Origin: Phascolomyces articulosus
Taxonomy: Eukaryota; Mucoromycota; Mucoromycetes; Mucorales; Lichtheimiaceae
Length of the DNA: 64,000 nt
NCBI GenBank assembly: GCA_025677815.1
Contig: JAIXMP010000004.1
Location: forward strand, 1,054,001 to 1,118,000
Direction of reading: 5' to 3'
Made by a program: the position numbers and the translations under genes. This document shows positions 23,702-36,143 of this stretch, piece by piece. The notes beneath the pieces are model-generated. The model made no database searches and was not told where the DNA came from. It saw only the letters and a list, made by a program, of their open reading frames with translations. Positions within the stretch are counted from its first letter, which is position 1, and each line of letters begins with the position of its first letter.

Positions 23702-25918
23702 TTAACATTCATCATACAAACTAATCGTACCACCACTTGTATATCGATGATGATTTGTTGTTGTTGTTGAATGATGTGTATATGGATCATAGTATTTTGA
23801 TGTTGGTCGACTGGGAGTATAATTATTATAATGATCTAAACCTCCCATACCTTGAGTCATAGTAGTAGTAGAATAATCAAGAATACCTGCTACTTTTAAT
23901 GGTCGAATACTATTACGTGGTGAATGAATATCAGTAGAAGAAGGTGAAAGTGGTGTATTATTCATTGATGGTTGCTGTTGCTGTAATGGTTTAATCAAAT
24001 GCTGATAAGAAAGACGATGATTACTATCCTGATAATAAGAAGCAGGTCTTGATCTTGGTGATTGCATTTGTTGTTGTTGTTGCTGTGGAATTTCGGCACC
24101 ATAATAATGTTGATGGTGTGATGAAGATATCCGTGTCGCTGTTGTTGCTGGAGAAGGTGGTACATATCCATTAGAAGAAGGAACAATGATTGGATCTTTT
24201 ACAATCATGGATGATGTAGGTTGCTGTTGTTGAGTCGAATACATTTGAGATGTACGTCGAGAAGAGGATAAAACTGGATAATGTTGTTGTTGTTGTTGAC
24301 GAGAAAATAAAATAGGATCCATCATCATCATGGACGATGATGAAGGTGAATCCATCATATGTTGATTTTGTTGTTCACCACCCAATAAATATAATGCTTC
24401 CGTCAATTCTCGTAATTGAATATCACTACTCTTTTGTAAAGCAACCAAAGTACGTGCATCTGTACCCATATCTTGAGGAATAGCAGCCCATAATTTTTGA
24501 TTCATAGCAATAGTTTCTGCAACGACCATGGTCATGGATTTTAAAACAGGGTTGGATTTTGTTGTTGCTGCTGCTGCATAAGAATGAGAATGTTGTTGTT
24601 TTTGTTCAAATATAGCCAATGCATCCTGCAAACGTTTTTGATGCACACTGGTCCGTGGTGTCTGTGGCGAAGAGATGGCTGTTGCGGTGGTAGTAGTAGT
24701 AGAAGAAGCAGCATGACTACTGAGGGGGGAAGATGGTTGTTGTTGTTGATGAGCAATGGAGGTAGAAGATGCAGGTGGTGTGGGTTTGTCAAATACAGAT
24801 GCAGTGGCGGTGGTATGTGTCGTTGTACTACTACTTTGACTATGACTCAATAATAAATGATGAGAAGGAGTCTCATCAAATTCACTTTGAACTTCTAATT
24901 TTTGAAGTCTTGATTTAATATCCACTAATTCTTTCCAAAATCCAGGATCTGGTTTACTATGTTCATCCACATAAGAATTGGTCTTGACATCCTTGACAGC
25001 AGGCATACTTTTTCTTCGTTGCCGTCTTGCTTTTTGTATAGGTGATGATTTAATAATTGGTTTATCATCATCACTGCTTTCATCATCATCATCATCATCT
25101 TCGGGAAACAAAGTAATTCGATCCATGGTAGGTAAAAGTGATGTCGTTGTCGTCATGGAAGAAGTATCGTTATCGTCAAGTAATGCAGCTAATAGTTTTC
25201 GATTTAATTCAACTAATTTATCTTCATTGTTATTATTATTTGCTGTACCACCGGGTCTTGTAATAGGAGAAAGACTATTATTATTATTACAGCACTCCTT
25301 TTGCCTCCTACTATGATTTCTTCGAACCATAGCAATATCCGTTTTAACACTTGCACTTCTTGGTCGTCTTTGTTGTTGTTGTATATTTTTATTTTTTGAT
25401 AAAGAGGTAGGTGTGGTTGTTGTTATAGACCCGTGGTTAGGTTCTGGTTCATTGAAAGAAGAAATAGGTTGTACAGGTGATTGTAAACGAGGTAATTTTG
25501 TTGTGTTCAATTTTTTATTATTAGTTGAATTCCGTTTACTGTCATTCGTGTCACCATTAAAACCATTTGATTTTTTTATGGGATGATCGTTATTATTATT
25601 TACATTGCGAACCACTTGTTTTGCTCTTGCGGATGCTGTTAATGCAGCTAAAGAAGAACGTCGAGTTGCTTTAACAGGTTGATTTGTTGTTGATGTTCGA
25701 GAAGATGATATCATTGTAGGGGATGTTGTAGTGGAAGATGCTTGTTGCTGCTGTTGTTGCTTTTGTTGTACTCGACCTCTTAAAAGAGCTAATTTTTGGC
25801 GTAATTGAAATGATGATTCTTCATTTTCTTGTTGTATTGAAGAGGCAGTTGAATAACGACGACGTTGTTGTTGATGACTTGTACCTCTTTGATGAGAAGT
25901 AGTAGTAGTTGTATTCAT
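23702..25918 (-). CDS. Large Q/S/T-rich low-complexity protein, unknown function
   Basis: Single-exon frame of 738 aa from MNTTTTTSHQRGTSHQQ. A longer frame exists upstream to 26110, but its extra residues come from T/A runs and are mostly Phe/Leu, so I reject it. Polyglutamine and polythreonine/serine tracts run throughout, with an acidic DDDDDDESSDDD stretch near residues 270-285. Ordered islands include FQLRQKLALLRGRVQQKQQ (about 40), DPGFWKELVDIKSRLQKLEV (about 325) and QKRLQDALAIFEQKQQ (about 445). The best is near 490-540: SMTMVVAETIAMNQKLWAAI followed by LVALQKSSDIQLRELTEALY. The islands look helical or coiled coil. I do not recognise a family. The composition suggests a scaffold or regulator with disordered, possibly phase-separating segments, as inference. 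Confidence 0.75.
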   Translation of the reverse strand: MNTTTTTSHQRGTSHQQQRRRYSTASSIQQENEESSFQLRQKLALLRGRVQQKQQQQQQASSTTTSPTMISSSRTSTTNQPVKATRRSSLAALTASARAKQVVRNVNNNNDHPIKKSNGFNGDTNDSKRNSTNNKKLNTTKLPRLQSPVQPISSFNEPEPNHGSITTTTPTSLSKNKNIQQQQRRPRSASVKTDIAMVRRNHSRRQKECCNNNNSLSPITRPGGTANNNNNEDKLVELNRKLLAALLDDNDTSSMTTTTSLLPTMDRITLFPEDDDDDDESSDDDKPIIKSSPIQKARRQRRKSMPAVKDVKTNSYVDEHSKPDPGFWKELVDIKSRLQKLEVQSEFDETPSHHLLLSHSQSSSTTTHTTATASVFDKPTPPASSTSIAHQQQQPSSPLSSHAASSTTTTTATAISSPQTPRTSVHQKRLQDALAIFEQKQQHSHSYAAAATTKSNPVLKSMTMVVAETIAMNQKLWAAIPQDMGTDARTLVALQKSSDIQLRELTEALYLLGGEQQNQHMMDSPSSSSMMMMDPILFSRQQQQQHYPVLSSSRRTSQMYSTQQQQPTSSMIVKDPIIVPSSNGYVPPSPATTATRISSSHHQHYYGAEIPQQQQQQMQSPRSRPASYYQDSNHRLSYQHLIKPLQQQQPSMNNTPLSPSSTDIHSPRNSIRPLKVAGILDYSTTTMTQGMGGLDHYNNYTPSRPTSKYYDPYTHHSTTTTNHHRYTSGGTISLYDEC

Positions 25919-27400
25919 AATAAATGGTATTAGTGTTTCGTAATAATAATTCTGAAGTGGCAAAAAAAAAGGGGAAGAAAAAAAAGAAGTTAAAGAAAAA
26001 AAGACGAAAAAAAAAAGAACTGTTAAAATCCCTTTAAAAAAAATTAAATTTAGAAAAAAAAAAAAAAAAAAAAGCTGTGTAAAGTTGTAACGTAACCCCC
26101 ATTTACACACTCTTCTTAACTCTTAATAATAATAATAATAATAATAATGATCATATATAAAATATTATTATATTACTTAACTCCCTCATTTTAATCCCCC
26201 AAAACTCATCCGTTGCCACATCATATACAACTTAAATATATATAAAGCCTCCCCCCCTTCTTTCCTTGGGTCGTTCCATTATCATCTCTATTCAAATAAT
26301 GACTCGATTTGAACAATGCAACTTATAGTTTATGACTACTCCCCCAACAACAACAACAAGCTCAGCCTGATAAAAAAAAAGAGACGCTGGGTGCATTATA
26401 AAGGGACGATCGTTATATTTTATTTTAAAGGTAATATAAACCGTGTCTACGCATGTCACACAAAATGTTTTTTTTTCTATATAGTTATTATCAATATTGG
26501 TACAATTCACAATTGTTGTTCAATGTCATCCTTCATTGAATGCCATGGTCAATGGAAATAGTCTTTTCTTTTATTATTTATTAAGTAATAAGTCTTATGA
26601 AAAAGATATTTTAACTGAACGTCATATCCTCTCCTAGATTGGAAAAAAAAAGGAGAAGCGGCTATAGATAATTGTTATTTATCATTATTAAAATTAGGAC
26701 TCGACTCATATCCATGGATAAATAAATAAAATTGTATTACTATTTTACATATGACAAGAAAGCAACATCTGTAATCTTTTTTAATATTTACATATACAAT
26801 TGAACTTTCTGTAGTTCCAAGTTCCCTAAAATTACTACCCAGTTTTTATATACTAAACTAAATTAGTGCTGCAACCGAAAATTTAGTACATTTATCGACC
26901 TTACGAGAGAGATAAGTGTCTTGTCAATACAGTAAAGTCCCTCACGTTTTTGATAATTGGATGGATGACATATATATATCTATTAGTGGAAATAATGTGT
27001 TACTTCTTTTTTATCATCCAGTGTTGCCAAAGAAATGGAATTACTTCTTTGTTCTGTCATATTATATTAGCAAAAAAAAAAAAAAAAAAGAAAAAGGATC
27101 AGGTTCCAACCAATATATAAAATCGTGATCATTGTTGTAAAAATAAATGTATCCACTTGTTGTTTATTATTGAAAGAAGAGTATTCTTTTTTATAGTGAT
27201 AAACTTTTTTTTTATATTATGATATATTTATATATATTTAATTATATAAATTGGAAAGCGAGAGAATGAGGCATAATGATGTTGGATGATGAATGATAGA
27301 TCGTTGAATAGGATGGAAGTAATTTTGTAATTGTCATAAGCTATATATATATGAAATATAGATTACACCATTTTGTTTGTTAATGTTGTATGTTCCATAT
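25919..27400. other. Intergenic, no gene seen
   Basis: The upstream region of the Q-rich gene holds A/T homopolymers at 25970-26075 and a (TAA)n repeat at about 26127-26148. The remainder is AT-rich with short frames of no coding character. A 17-A run lies near 27072. Confidence 0.55.
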
Positions 27401-28265
27401 TTAATAAGAACCATTTCTAGGTCCAACAAATGGATCCACTCTAGCACGTTTACGTTTCACATTATTATCATTATTATTTGATACATCTTCTTGTTGATCT
27501 GCTGTTGCTGCTTCCTCATCTTCTTCTGTTCGACTTTTTTCTTTTCGAAGAGGACGTTTCTTTGTCGAAGTAGAAGCTTCTTGATTTTGATCTTCGTCCT
27601 CTCCTGCTAATGCTGATTTAATAAATCGATCCGCTGCATCCTTATCCAATTCCATTGTTCCTATTATTATTTAATAAAAAAGCGTCAAATATGAGTAATC
27701 ATCCATCCTCCTTCTATTTCAAATATGAAAAAGGTACCATAATGATAATAATAATAATAAATATTTACGTTTGGGTCCTCGTCCTTCTGCAGCCTTGATT
27801 TTTTCAATATATTGTTTTATACGTCGCTATAGGATATCATTATTTTTTTTTGTTAAAAAATCGCGTTTCTGTATCTATTTGGCGTGTCTGTGTTTTGCAG
27901 ATCGATCTTTTTTTTTTTTTTTTTTTTTTCTCACTTACCAATTCATTCGTTACTTGGTGATCAATGGGATCCACTCCATATGTTTTTAAATAAACTATAA
28001 AAAAAGGGGGGTTAAATCGTTCCATTTATATACAAGCCTCTCCCTTCTCTATCAACATGAAAAAATAGAACTTACTGTGACAAAGTGTATTTAAAGTATA
28101 CGACAATAACACTTCAAACTGTGCTTTTTCATTTGTTGGTAATTGACCATAAGTTTCACTTAATGGACCTGCTAAAATAGGATCTAAATGTTTTTGAATA
28201 AGATCGATTCTGGATTTTAAAGCTTTTGCTGCTTTCTTTGCAATTTGTTCTTGTTTTGGATCCAT
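27401..28265 (-). CDS. LRP1: Exosome cofactor Lrp1/Rrp47 (C1D family)
   Basis: Four exons, 28265-28076, 27994-27939, 27826-27769 and 27660-27401, total 564 nt, 187 aa (yeast Lrp1 is 184 aa). The Sas10/C1D domain spans about residues 10-110: helices around LKSRIDLIQKHLDPI and FEVLLSYTLNTLCHIYLKTY, then the signature RRIKQYIEKIKAAE followed by the KDAADRFIKSAL helix. The C-terminal half is acidic and lysine-rich, closing in a basic patch KRKRARVDPF. This family binds the Rrp6 exonuclease and RNA, assisting the nuclear exosome in 3' processing of rRNA, snoRNA and snRNA. In animals C1D is also a corepressor and DNA-PK partner. Two introns lie next to long T runs. Confidence 0.92.
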
Positions 28266-28443
28266 TATTATTATTGTTTGTATGTAAAGAATTAAAAAAA
28301 AAGTCTCTGGTCTCTCTCACATTGAAAATTTTCAACTATTAAAAAAACAGGCTCCGAGTTTTTTTTTTTTTTTTTTTTTTGCATTGTTCAATTTACTACA
28401 TATATTAAAAATGCTTGAACCTTGGATTCCTCATGGTAAATAA

Positions 28444-28474
<31 letters not shown>

Positions 28475-29799
28475 TAAAAACAGGTTTTTTTTTTCCTCGA
28501 TTCAATGGTAATAAACCTCACGATATGTTTCAAAATTATATTTTTTTTATCAACACGTTTTTTTCTTTCTTTCTATCAGCCTCCTGCATTATCATTATCA
28601 TCATCATCCACCTGTAATTTTGGGGGTGAGGGAGGGAAGGAGTTATCAAGCATACTCGTAATATTACCCAGGACACATACAATTCTTTTGGTGTAGTATA
28701 GTTATCTTTCATATATATACAGTCAATTATTTTCCTCGTACATGTGAAGAAATGGAAAAGGCTGGTTAGATTTTTGGAAGCTGTTCGCTTAGCATATGTC
28801 TAATCAACAAAGTAATCAAAAAATCTAAGAAATAATGGAAGGGTTTGTTCTGCTAATGGTGGTAAAATAGAAAGAGTAGCGAGTACGTTTTAATAGTACA
28901 ATGTAGTACTTTTGATAGTTTCTCACCGATCCTCATAGAGACTTTTTGTATGTTGTAAAAAAGTTTTTATATATTAGAGAGCTATCTTTTTTTTTTATGT
29001 GCCACCTTTTCCTTTATTTTATTTTTTATCAGAAAATTCTACTAGTTGGATGGTTTGATCTTCCAATATATGTTGTTTTATTTTCCTTGCCTGGTGTTCT
29101 ATCTTGACATGCCGTGATAGTATCAATACCTAGAAATTGTCCACCTAACAAACATATTGTCTATTGTCTTTGAGTATAAATTAAATATATACGTCAATAA
29201 AAATATACAAGTGATGATTTTTTTTTCTGCTGTAATAAATGTTAATTTTATATAATCAAGTAGACCATGGTTAATATTTGATAGGTAGCAATTTTGTATT
29301 TCTTTATTTGGAATATATTACACTAAAAAAGTTATTAGGGGTATTCATTTCTTACAAAATAAAAAAAGAGTGAATGGAATAAAAGGAATACTTTTTCTCT
29401 TTTAACGATTTTCATCTGCAAAAACACGTATGGAAAAAAGCCGAGCATTCTTATTATAATCAGTGATTCAGTTGAAATTATGTATAAAAAAGTGTACATG
29501 TTTTTATACTGATAAATGAAAAGGCTGTCAATCGCCACTTGCTAGTGTATGGAGTCATAAAATGACATATAGCAAATAATGATGGTGCTGAATACAATAT
29601 GGTATTGAAAATCCGGAAAACCGCCACTCGTTTGTTTATCAATTCCTATAACATTTTTCTCATCATATACCCCCAATTTAATCAAATCACTTCCTTCATG
29701 AATATGATGCTAATGTGTGTAGTGTTGGTGATGATATTGAGTATGATGATAATGATGTAGTATCGTAATGATGAATGCTGTCGGGTTATCGTTATCATT
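28266..29799. other. Intergenic, no confident gene
   Basis: Contains a 20-base T run near 28360, an (AAT)n repeat at 28445-28474 and a plus-strand short frame starting MLEPWIPHG at 28411, followed by a GT donor. No continuation was found. The rest has no coding character. Confidence 0.5.
28445..28474. repeat. (AAT)n microsatellite
   Basis: Trinucleotide repeat of about 9-10 units just downstream of a short MLEPWIPHG frame. Similar ATT/TAA repeats recur through the window. Confidence 0.85.
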
Positions 29800-29829
29800 T
29801 ATTTCTTGATCTTTTTGAAGCAATTGAAG

Positions 29830-31660
29830 ATGTTTCTCCCCCTTCTGAACTAAATTCCAATGCTGTCAATCAAGCGTGTTTGTTGCAACCTGTTTCAGAA
29901 GCAGTAATTTTGGATGATAAATAAGATAATAGAAATGGATCTAATGGTAACACAAAAGTGGTGTAGTTGGTGTAAGTGGAATTCGGTTCTTTTGATAGAC
30001 TCTGAGGCGTTGCTTCGATTTTCTTTTTCACGGTTGATGCTAACTCAGTTTATGGTCTAATTCTTGCAATATAATCATCAGAGCATGTAGGGTAATAAAT
30101 AGGGTTCAGTGTGACGAATTCTTGTTACATTGCCATTAGGGGAGCCCATGTCCAGCATCGATATTTGATCTCCTAGGTATGATTTAAATATCCAACTCAC
30201 CATTCGAAATGGTAAGAATCAGTAATCATTTTTCTCGAGAGTATTAATAATTATAGCTCCCCTTCCAATCAGGATCATTTCTTACCAATAATTATATACC
30301 CAATTATAAGAGTGTGGTAAACAAGGGATGTCGATTTCTCAACTATTTCCCGTATCATATCTTTCATAACAAAAGGCATCTTCAACTGAACATCATTGAA
30401 TTCTTTTGTTTCATTAACAGCTCTATCGATTCCATGTATCCAAGTTCTTTCGATCCTCCAATATAAATTGCATATGTGGGTCGTTCCATGGATTGCCGCT
30501 GGATTCCCTCTGCTAACAGTTTTCTTTTGTTGTTGGTTTGTGTTGCATTCGCTTGGTTTGCTTTTTCTTTTCTATATATCCCCATAAACAAAAAGATGCA
30601 TTTAATATACGATTCACGATGACTATTGCTATTTATATTTATTTAAATTATTACTCCGTAGCAGTAATAGTAGAACCGGTGTATATATCATTGATGAAAT
30701 CCCAAGACGGATATTGCTTATCTGCTTCCAATTAAGAACTGTTTTCAACATTGTGGATAAATGGATAGGAGGTCTTCAATAATGTCATTACAAGTTACGC
30801 TAATAATGGTTGTTGTTTTGAAAATCAAGCTGGATCGTCAAAGCATATTTATATACATCTTATTAGGCAGTACCCTATGAATAAAACAGAATAGACCATT
30901 TCATATTTAGTACCTTTTTTTTTTAAATAAAAAGAAAATGTTGTAAAGAAGAATAATTTATCTTATCAAAGTATCCAACTCTTCAAGATATTGTGCAATG
31001 ATTTCATCATGAGATACGAGTAATTTTTCACCAGTTCCATGAGGTTCTTGTAGTTCGTCATTTGTGAATACATTATCCCAGTGTTCATCATTTAAAGCAA
31101 GAGTATATTATGCTTGGCTTGGACTGCTATATAAAGATGCATCAGTTAGTACTCCATAGCTTCATGGCAAAAAAAGGTCATTCCTTTTACTCACTATCGA
31201 TAATTGTATTCTAGAGCGAAACGAAGCAATTTTTTGTTCAACGGTTTCAACGTGGATTGTCTTACTTGTTGCTGCTGCCTTGGTTGTTTCCAGCACCCAA
31301 AGGCTCTCTTTATTCATTTGACCAAATATATCTTGAACACGGGAATTTCTCTTCTTCAGTGATGTGTTTCTTCAGTGCAGTCCCAAACTTGCTGTTGGTA
31401 CCACGAGTTTTTTTTTCAAAGCTGTTCGGAATAGAGGTCTTGTTATTTTTGTTGTTACTGTCCTTAACACCGTACTTTTTGATATATTCAGATTTGACCT
31501 TTTCCCCATGAAGCTGTGTTCCTTATCTATGGTAGGTGTAAAAAGAGATTCAATATCAGTATTTTTTTTTTGTTTACCCAATCTATTATTATGAAGAGTT
31601 ATATAACAGTTTATTTTATACATATACCAGCTCGATCCCATGGCTGCTGCTGGTATTTTT
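29830..31660 (-). pseudogene. Possible decayed gene
   Basis: Coding-like pieces scatter over minus-strand frames. They include SLFTPTIDKEHSFMGKRSNL (about 31550), DIFGQMNKESLWVLETTKAA to KIASFRSRIQLSI (about 31330-31200, ending at a GTGAGT donor) and LNDEHWDNVFTNDELQE to IIAQYLEELDTLIR (about 31110-30960). Others are SMERPTYAIYIGGSKELGYM (about 30500), then in another frame LKMPFVMKDMIREIVEKSTS (about 30350), and TTFVLPLDPFLLSYLSSKI (about 29930). They do not join into one clean model. They could be one degraded gene, two fragments, or an intron-rich gene that I failed to assemble. No family recognised. Confidence 0.3.
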
Positions 31661-33078
31661 TATTCCTCGGGTTCATAAAGATATTACTTCTTTAAACAAT
31701 TTCCCGTCGCTCATATTAGCAATTCTTTGCATAGCATGATCAACAACGATTTTTTTGTAGGAAATGGTATGTGTTTATTTTTGCCAAGTTAGTCATAGTT
31801 AGGTTTTAGAAGAGAAAAATGTTATCAGTAAAATCATGAATAGTTGTATATATTTTAATAGATCGCAAAACACATGAAAGTAAATATGAACCTTTATCGA
31901 TTTCGTCAGAAATCTTAATTGCTAATAATATGGTATTCTTGTTACTGTTCGCAGAATAGTTACAAATAAAAGTATATATGCTACATACTTTCTTTTTAAT
32001 CAATTTGACTTATTTTGAATAATACAGCTTACCGTTTATTATTACCAATGAAGAACGGACAGAAATTACGATACAGAGAAATAAGAACGCTTAAAAGTGA
32101 GTGCTTTGTCAAAAGAGAGGTAGTTGAAAGTGAACACTTTAGAAAAGAATACATATTTTTTGATCAGTTGGCGCGTTGGCCAATTTGGCTCATGAACGGG
32201 CACCATTAGTATGTGTGGTCAAATATGATGCATTTATCCCTTTTCAATAGTTTTATCAAGGAAGGTCTCATAAAAAAAAAGAAATTAATCTAAAATAAAA
32301 AAAAGAGCCTGTCAAATACAAAGTTTCCAATCAATATACGTATGTCTTCCAAGTATATTGATGAACAGTACCGTTACAACATTTCAATTTCTATCAAAAA
32401 AACAAGAAAAAATTTACGAGCTTTTTTGCAAGACATTAAAAAGGAGCATACCCGTTTGAAATGTTGTATTCAATAGTATCAGCACAATAATGATCAAGAA
32501 GTCTTTACTGGCCTCAAGTTTTTAGTCTTGTATTTTAAAGTGATATAGATAGAATAATTATATTTGTTGTATGATCATGATGATTTTTATTACTCGAATA
32601 CTGCTTAATTTATCTTTTTTATTATAATCATTGATACCTCACAAAAGTAGCAGCATACTGTATCAAGCCAGTGATATTTTATAGATGTAATTTACATTGA
32701 GATATTGGAAGAGTTTGGTTGTGTATGGAAGTTGGTATGACTGTTGATCAAACAAAAGAATTCAAGATGCATGTTTGGAAATGATGTTTGTAATAAAATA
32801 TATGATGCATGAACTTGTCAAAAAATCATTATTCCTTGTTTAACGAGCCCATATTATCACTGGATATATGGTTATTACTAAGAAATAATTCTGAGTGGGA
32901 GGAGCGTTATAACTTATTATTTTGCATGTTGATATCCACTTACTGGATCATATTTACCACCAAATGGTGAAGTGTCTCAAATTCGAAAAATTTGAATACT
33001 CAACGCGAGCCAAATTTCAATTTCAATGCACTTGTTTTTTTTCTTTTTTTTAAACAATATAATACAAATACTCAATTG
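31661..33078. other. Intergenic, no confident gene
   Basis: AT-rich. A 64-codon plus-strand frame at 32015-32209 (LLLPMKNGQKLRYREIRTLK) is unsupported by neighbours. The right end is the promoter of the TPX2-like gene. Confidence 0.5.
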
Positions 33079-35895
33079 ATGACCATGGAGAATAATGAAT
33101 CAGGTGTTTCTTGGGAATTCGATGCTCCTAAATATTTTGATTTTCAGCATCCAGAACAATCTTCTTCTCAATGGGACGATTCATGGTTTGGTAAATAGAT
33201 ATATATTTTGACATAAACTCATGGTCACAAAACTGATCTTTATCACATACCATTGATATGATATATAGGGTCTCAATCGCCTGAAGCATCACGTAGCAAT
33301 CGATTACGACTACGTGGTAGACGTCCTCCTCTTCCTGGACCTTCAAGACCCATTGGTATAAAATCCACGACCACCATAAAAACTATGCCATCAACGTCGA
33401 CCATTCATCGACCATCACCACCACCTCCTCCGCCTGCTTCAGCACGACGAGATATCTTTGCAGCTCTTGCTTCGACAAAACCACGTTCCTCTACTTTACA
33501 AAAACAACAACCAATAGCACCTCCATCCCGGCCAGCACCAATATCTACGTCTTCTACTTTCCAAGGACGATCAACGCGACCTACGATAACACCAATGATG
33601 ATTGGATCTATGAGTAGAGCGCGCATGGCCGCTGGACAACGGGATGTGGCTGCTGTAGTGAAACGTATTACACATCGTTTTGGAAAGAAACAACCAGAAG
33701 AAACAGAAGCTACAAAAACAAGCGAATGGGCAATGGATGAATTAAATGAACATGAAGATGAACAGCAACTAATACAAGAAAATGAAGAGACATCAGAGAA
33801 TCCAGTTGATAATAATAAAGAAAATGTACCACCTCATGAACGATTATTATTACGTCAAGAACAAGAAAAACAACAACTCTCTCCTTCTGTATCACCAATG
33901 ATCCAGGAGCAATCACAATTATCACCTGATGATCGGGTTCATCATATGTCATCCAATCCTGATAATGAAAATGAGGATAGTGAACAAGATTTATTCACCC
34001 AGGAGAGAAATCAGGATATATTGCAACATCAAGAACATGGGGAGGAAGAAGTAGCATTACTGGATGAAGAAGAGATGGAAAAGAATGATACGATTTTCAG
34101 TGGACGTTCACTAGGTGATGAAATAGCAATGGCCAACAAAAACCAACCACCACGTTCAGATACAAACACGTCTAGTGCAGGCACAGGAAAGCTTTTGTAT
34201 AGTAACAATGATGATAATGATAGTGTAACAGTGGATTCTAGTATACAAGCGAAGCGATTATCAATAAGCGATAACAAACGGTCTTTATTTGATGAAATGA
34301 TGGAACGTATGGATAAACTTCGACAAACAATAAATACACAAAGTGGTATTACGACGAGTGATGAACAGAATTTCCCTTCATTACGCGAAGATACAGTTAC
34401 AAATGATGAAAGTCGAGCATCTGAAGATATTGTTTATATGGAGGAACGTCGATCCTTATTTGAAACAAAAAAGGAGTTACAGGAAGAGGAAGCACAAGAG
34501 GAGGAAAACGAAACATCGTTACGACAACAACAACAACAATTTGATGATCAAGAAGAGGATCAGCCAGTAATACAAAAAAAAAGTAAGGAAGTATTGCTGC
34601 CTAATGTAAATAAGACCCGATTTGATCGACGACCGCAACGACCTATTGCTTCTCAACGTGTCCCTAAAGATCAACCATTACCTACGACCACCATCAGCGA
34701 CAATCATTCTGAAGAAGAAAAAGGAAAAGATGTGGATGAGCAAGATACAACACGTATGCGACGATGGCTTGATGATTTACCTAGTCAACCTGATGCCACA
34801 ACTGCAAGCAACAGATCCTCTTCTTTTCTCGTTCCAGAAAAATCTCGATCCGTACCATCTCCTCGCACTTCATCGTCTACCAAACCCTACCGAACGACAA
34901 CAACACTAAAACCAACCAACTTTGATGTACTCTTTGAACGCATGGCCAAGATACGTTCTGAATTACTTCAAGTAGCCAAAACATCTGCTATTAAACCTGC
35001 TGAATCTGATTTGATTCGAAATATAAAGAAATTGGAAGGTCCTATTACAGGGAAAATGGATGATGGGGATGAAAATTTACCTCCTTCGGATAGTGCAATT
35101 ATTGAACAAAGGATTGCTCGAGCGCGTAAAGTGATTGAAGAATCCAAGCGCGATAGTCAATTATGGTTTGTCAACAAGGAAAATCAACATGGTCATTCTC
35201 TTTTATTACCTTCACCCGCAAGCTTGAAACGAAAAAGCACTGTTTCACAACACCATCAACGTTCAAATGGTGATGATGATTATCATACAATACATTCCTC
35301 TTCTTCCTCTACTTTATCCTCAAGTATGCCACGACCTACCAAGATACACAGACCCCTTAATACTTATTCTCAAGATATTATTGTAAGTTTTTGTTTTTTT
35401 TTTTTTTAGTGGGATTATATATTATGTATGTGTATTTTTTCATTCTTTCATTGTTTTGGTAATGAATGCATTCATTGTATCTATATATATAGCATCATGC
35501 TACGACACGGCGTGAAAGCATGCAACATGATATAAGTGTTGCAGAACGAGTTGAAAAATTGAAACAAAGAGCTGCACGTCGTGCTTCTAGGGTAAGTCTT
35601 TTTTTTTTTTTTTTTTTTGAGTCGCCTTGGGTTTATGGGGAATTCGAAAAGAGATGCTGGGAAATTCATTGTCTATTTTTTTTTTTAAAAAAATAATAGG
35701 TATCTATTGTGCCATCTTATTTACCAATCGAGCCAACGGTTCCTAAAAGTCCTACATTTGCTACTGATGCCCGATCCAGACTATCAACGTGAGTAGTTTT
35801 AGTTTTTCTTTCCCATCAATGTGTTGGTTTTTTTTTTTGTCTAATCACTTTTATAATTATTCTTTCAAAGGAACAGTCGAACTTATCACTACTAA
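33079..35895 (+). CDS. TPX2-like spindle protein
   Basis: Five exons, 33079-33190, 33269-35382, 35493-35591, 35700-35788 and 35871-35895, total 2439 nt, 812 aa. The N-terminus has VSWEFDAPKYFDFQH followed by SQWDDSWFG, the pattern of the TPX2 N-terminal region (aromatic residues around a DAP motif, then a D-WF). The middle is disordered, charged and Q-rich, with short helical islands (SLFDEMMERMDKLRQTI, FDVLFERMAKIRSELLQV) and a KENVPP/KENQ-type degron-like motif (NNKENVPPHE near residue 260, NKENQHGH near 695). The C-terminus has VAERVEKLKQRAARRAS and TVPKSPTFATDARSR, resembling TPX2 repeat ends. TPX2 family proteins bind microtubules, activate Aurora kinase and promote spindle assembly. Assignment rests on short motifs. 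The start could be 33085 instead. Confidence 0.6.
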
Positions 35896-36143
35896 AAAAA
35901 ACCCATCATCCTAATTCAAATCATTCTTATTTGTTCATATTTTATTTTATTATCGCATATGTGCTATACCCCTTTCTCTTTTTTCATTTGCAAAAAAATA
36001 AAACTACTTAATAATTAGGCCGCACCCTTTGGGATTCATGCAAAACTAAAAATAAAGCTGAATCTTAAACAAAGCCACTACTTTGTTTCCAAATAACCTT
36101 TCTCCATATTTTTACTTTATATTTCCAAAAAAAATAAAAAAAA

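Noticed and set aside
23702..26110. 802-aa frame starting at 26110
   Set aside because: The first 64 residues are encoded by T/A runs (many Phe and Leu). MNTTTTTSHQ at 25918 gives a protein of uniform composition.
28411..28700. Gene starting MLEPWIPHG
   Set aside because: After the candidate donor no acceptor leads into protein-like sequence; the downstream frame is a translation of T runs.
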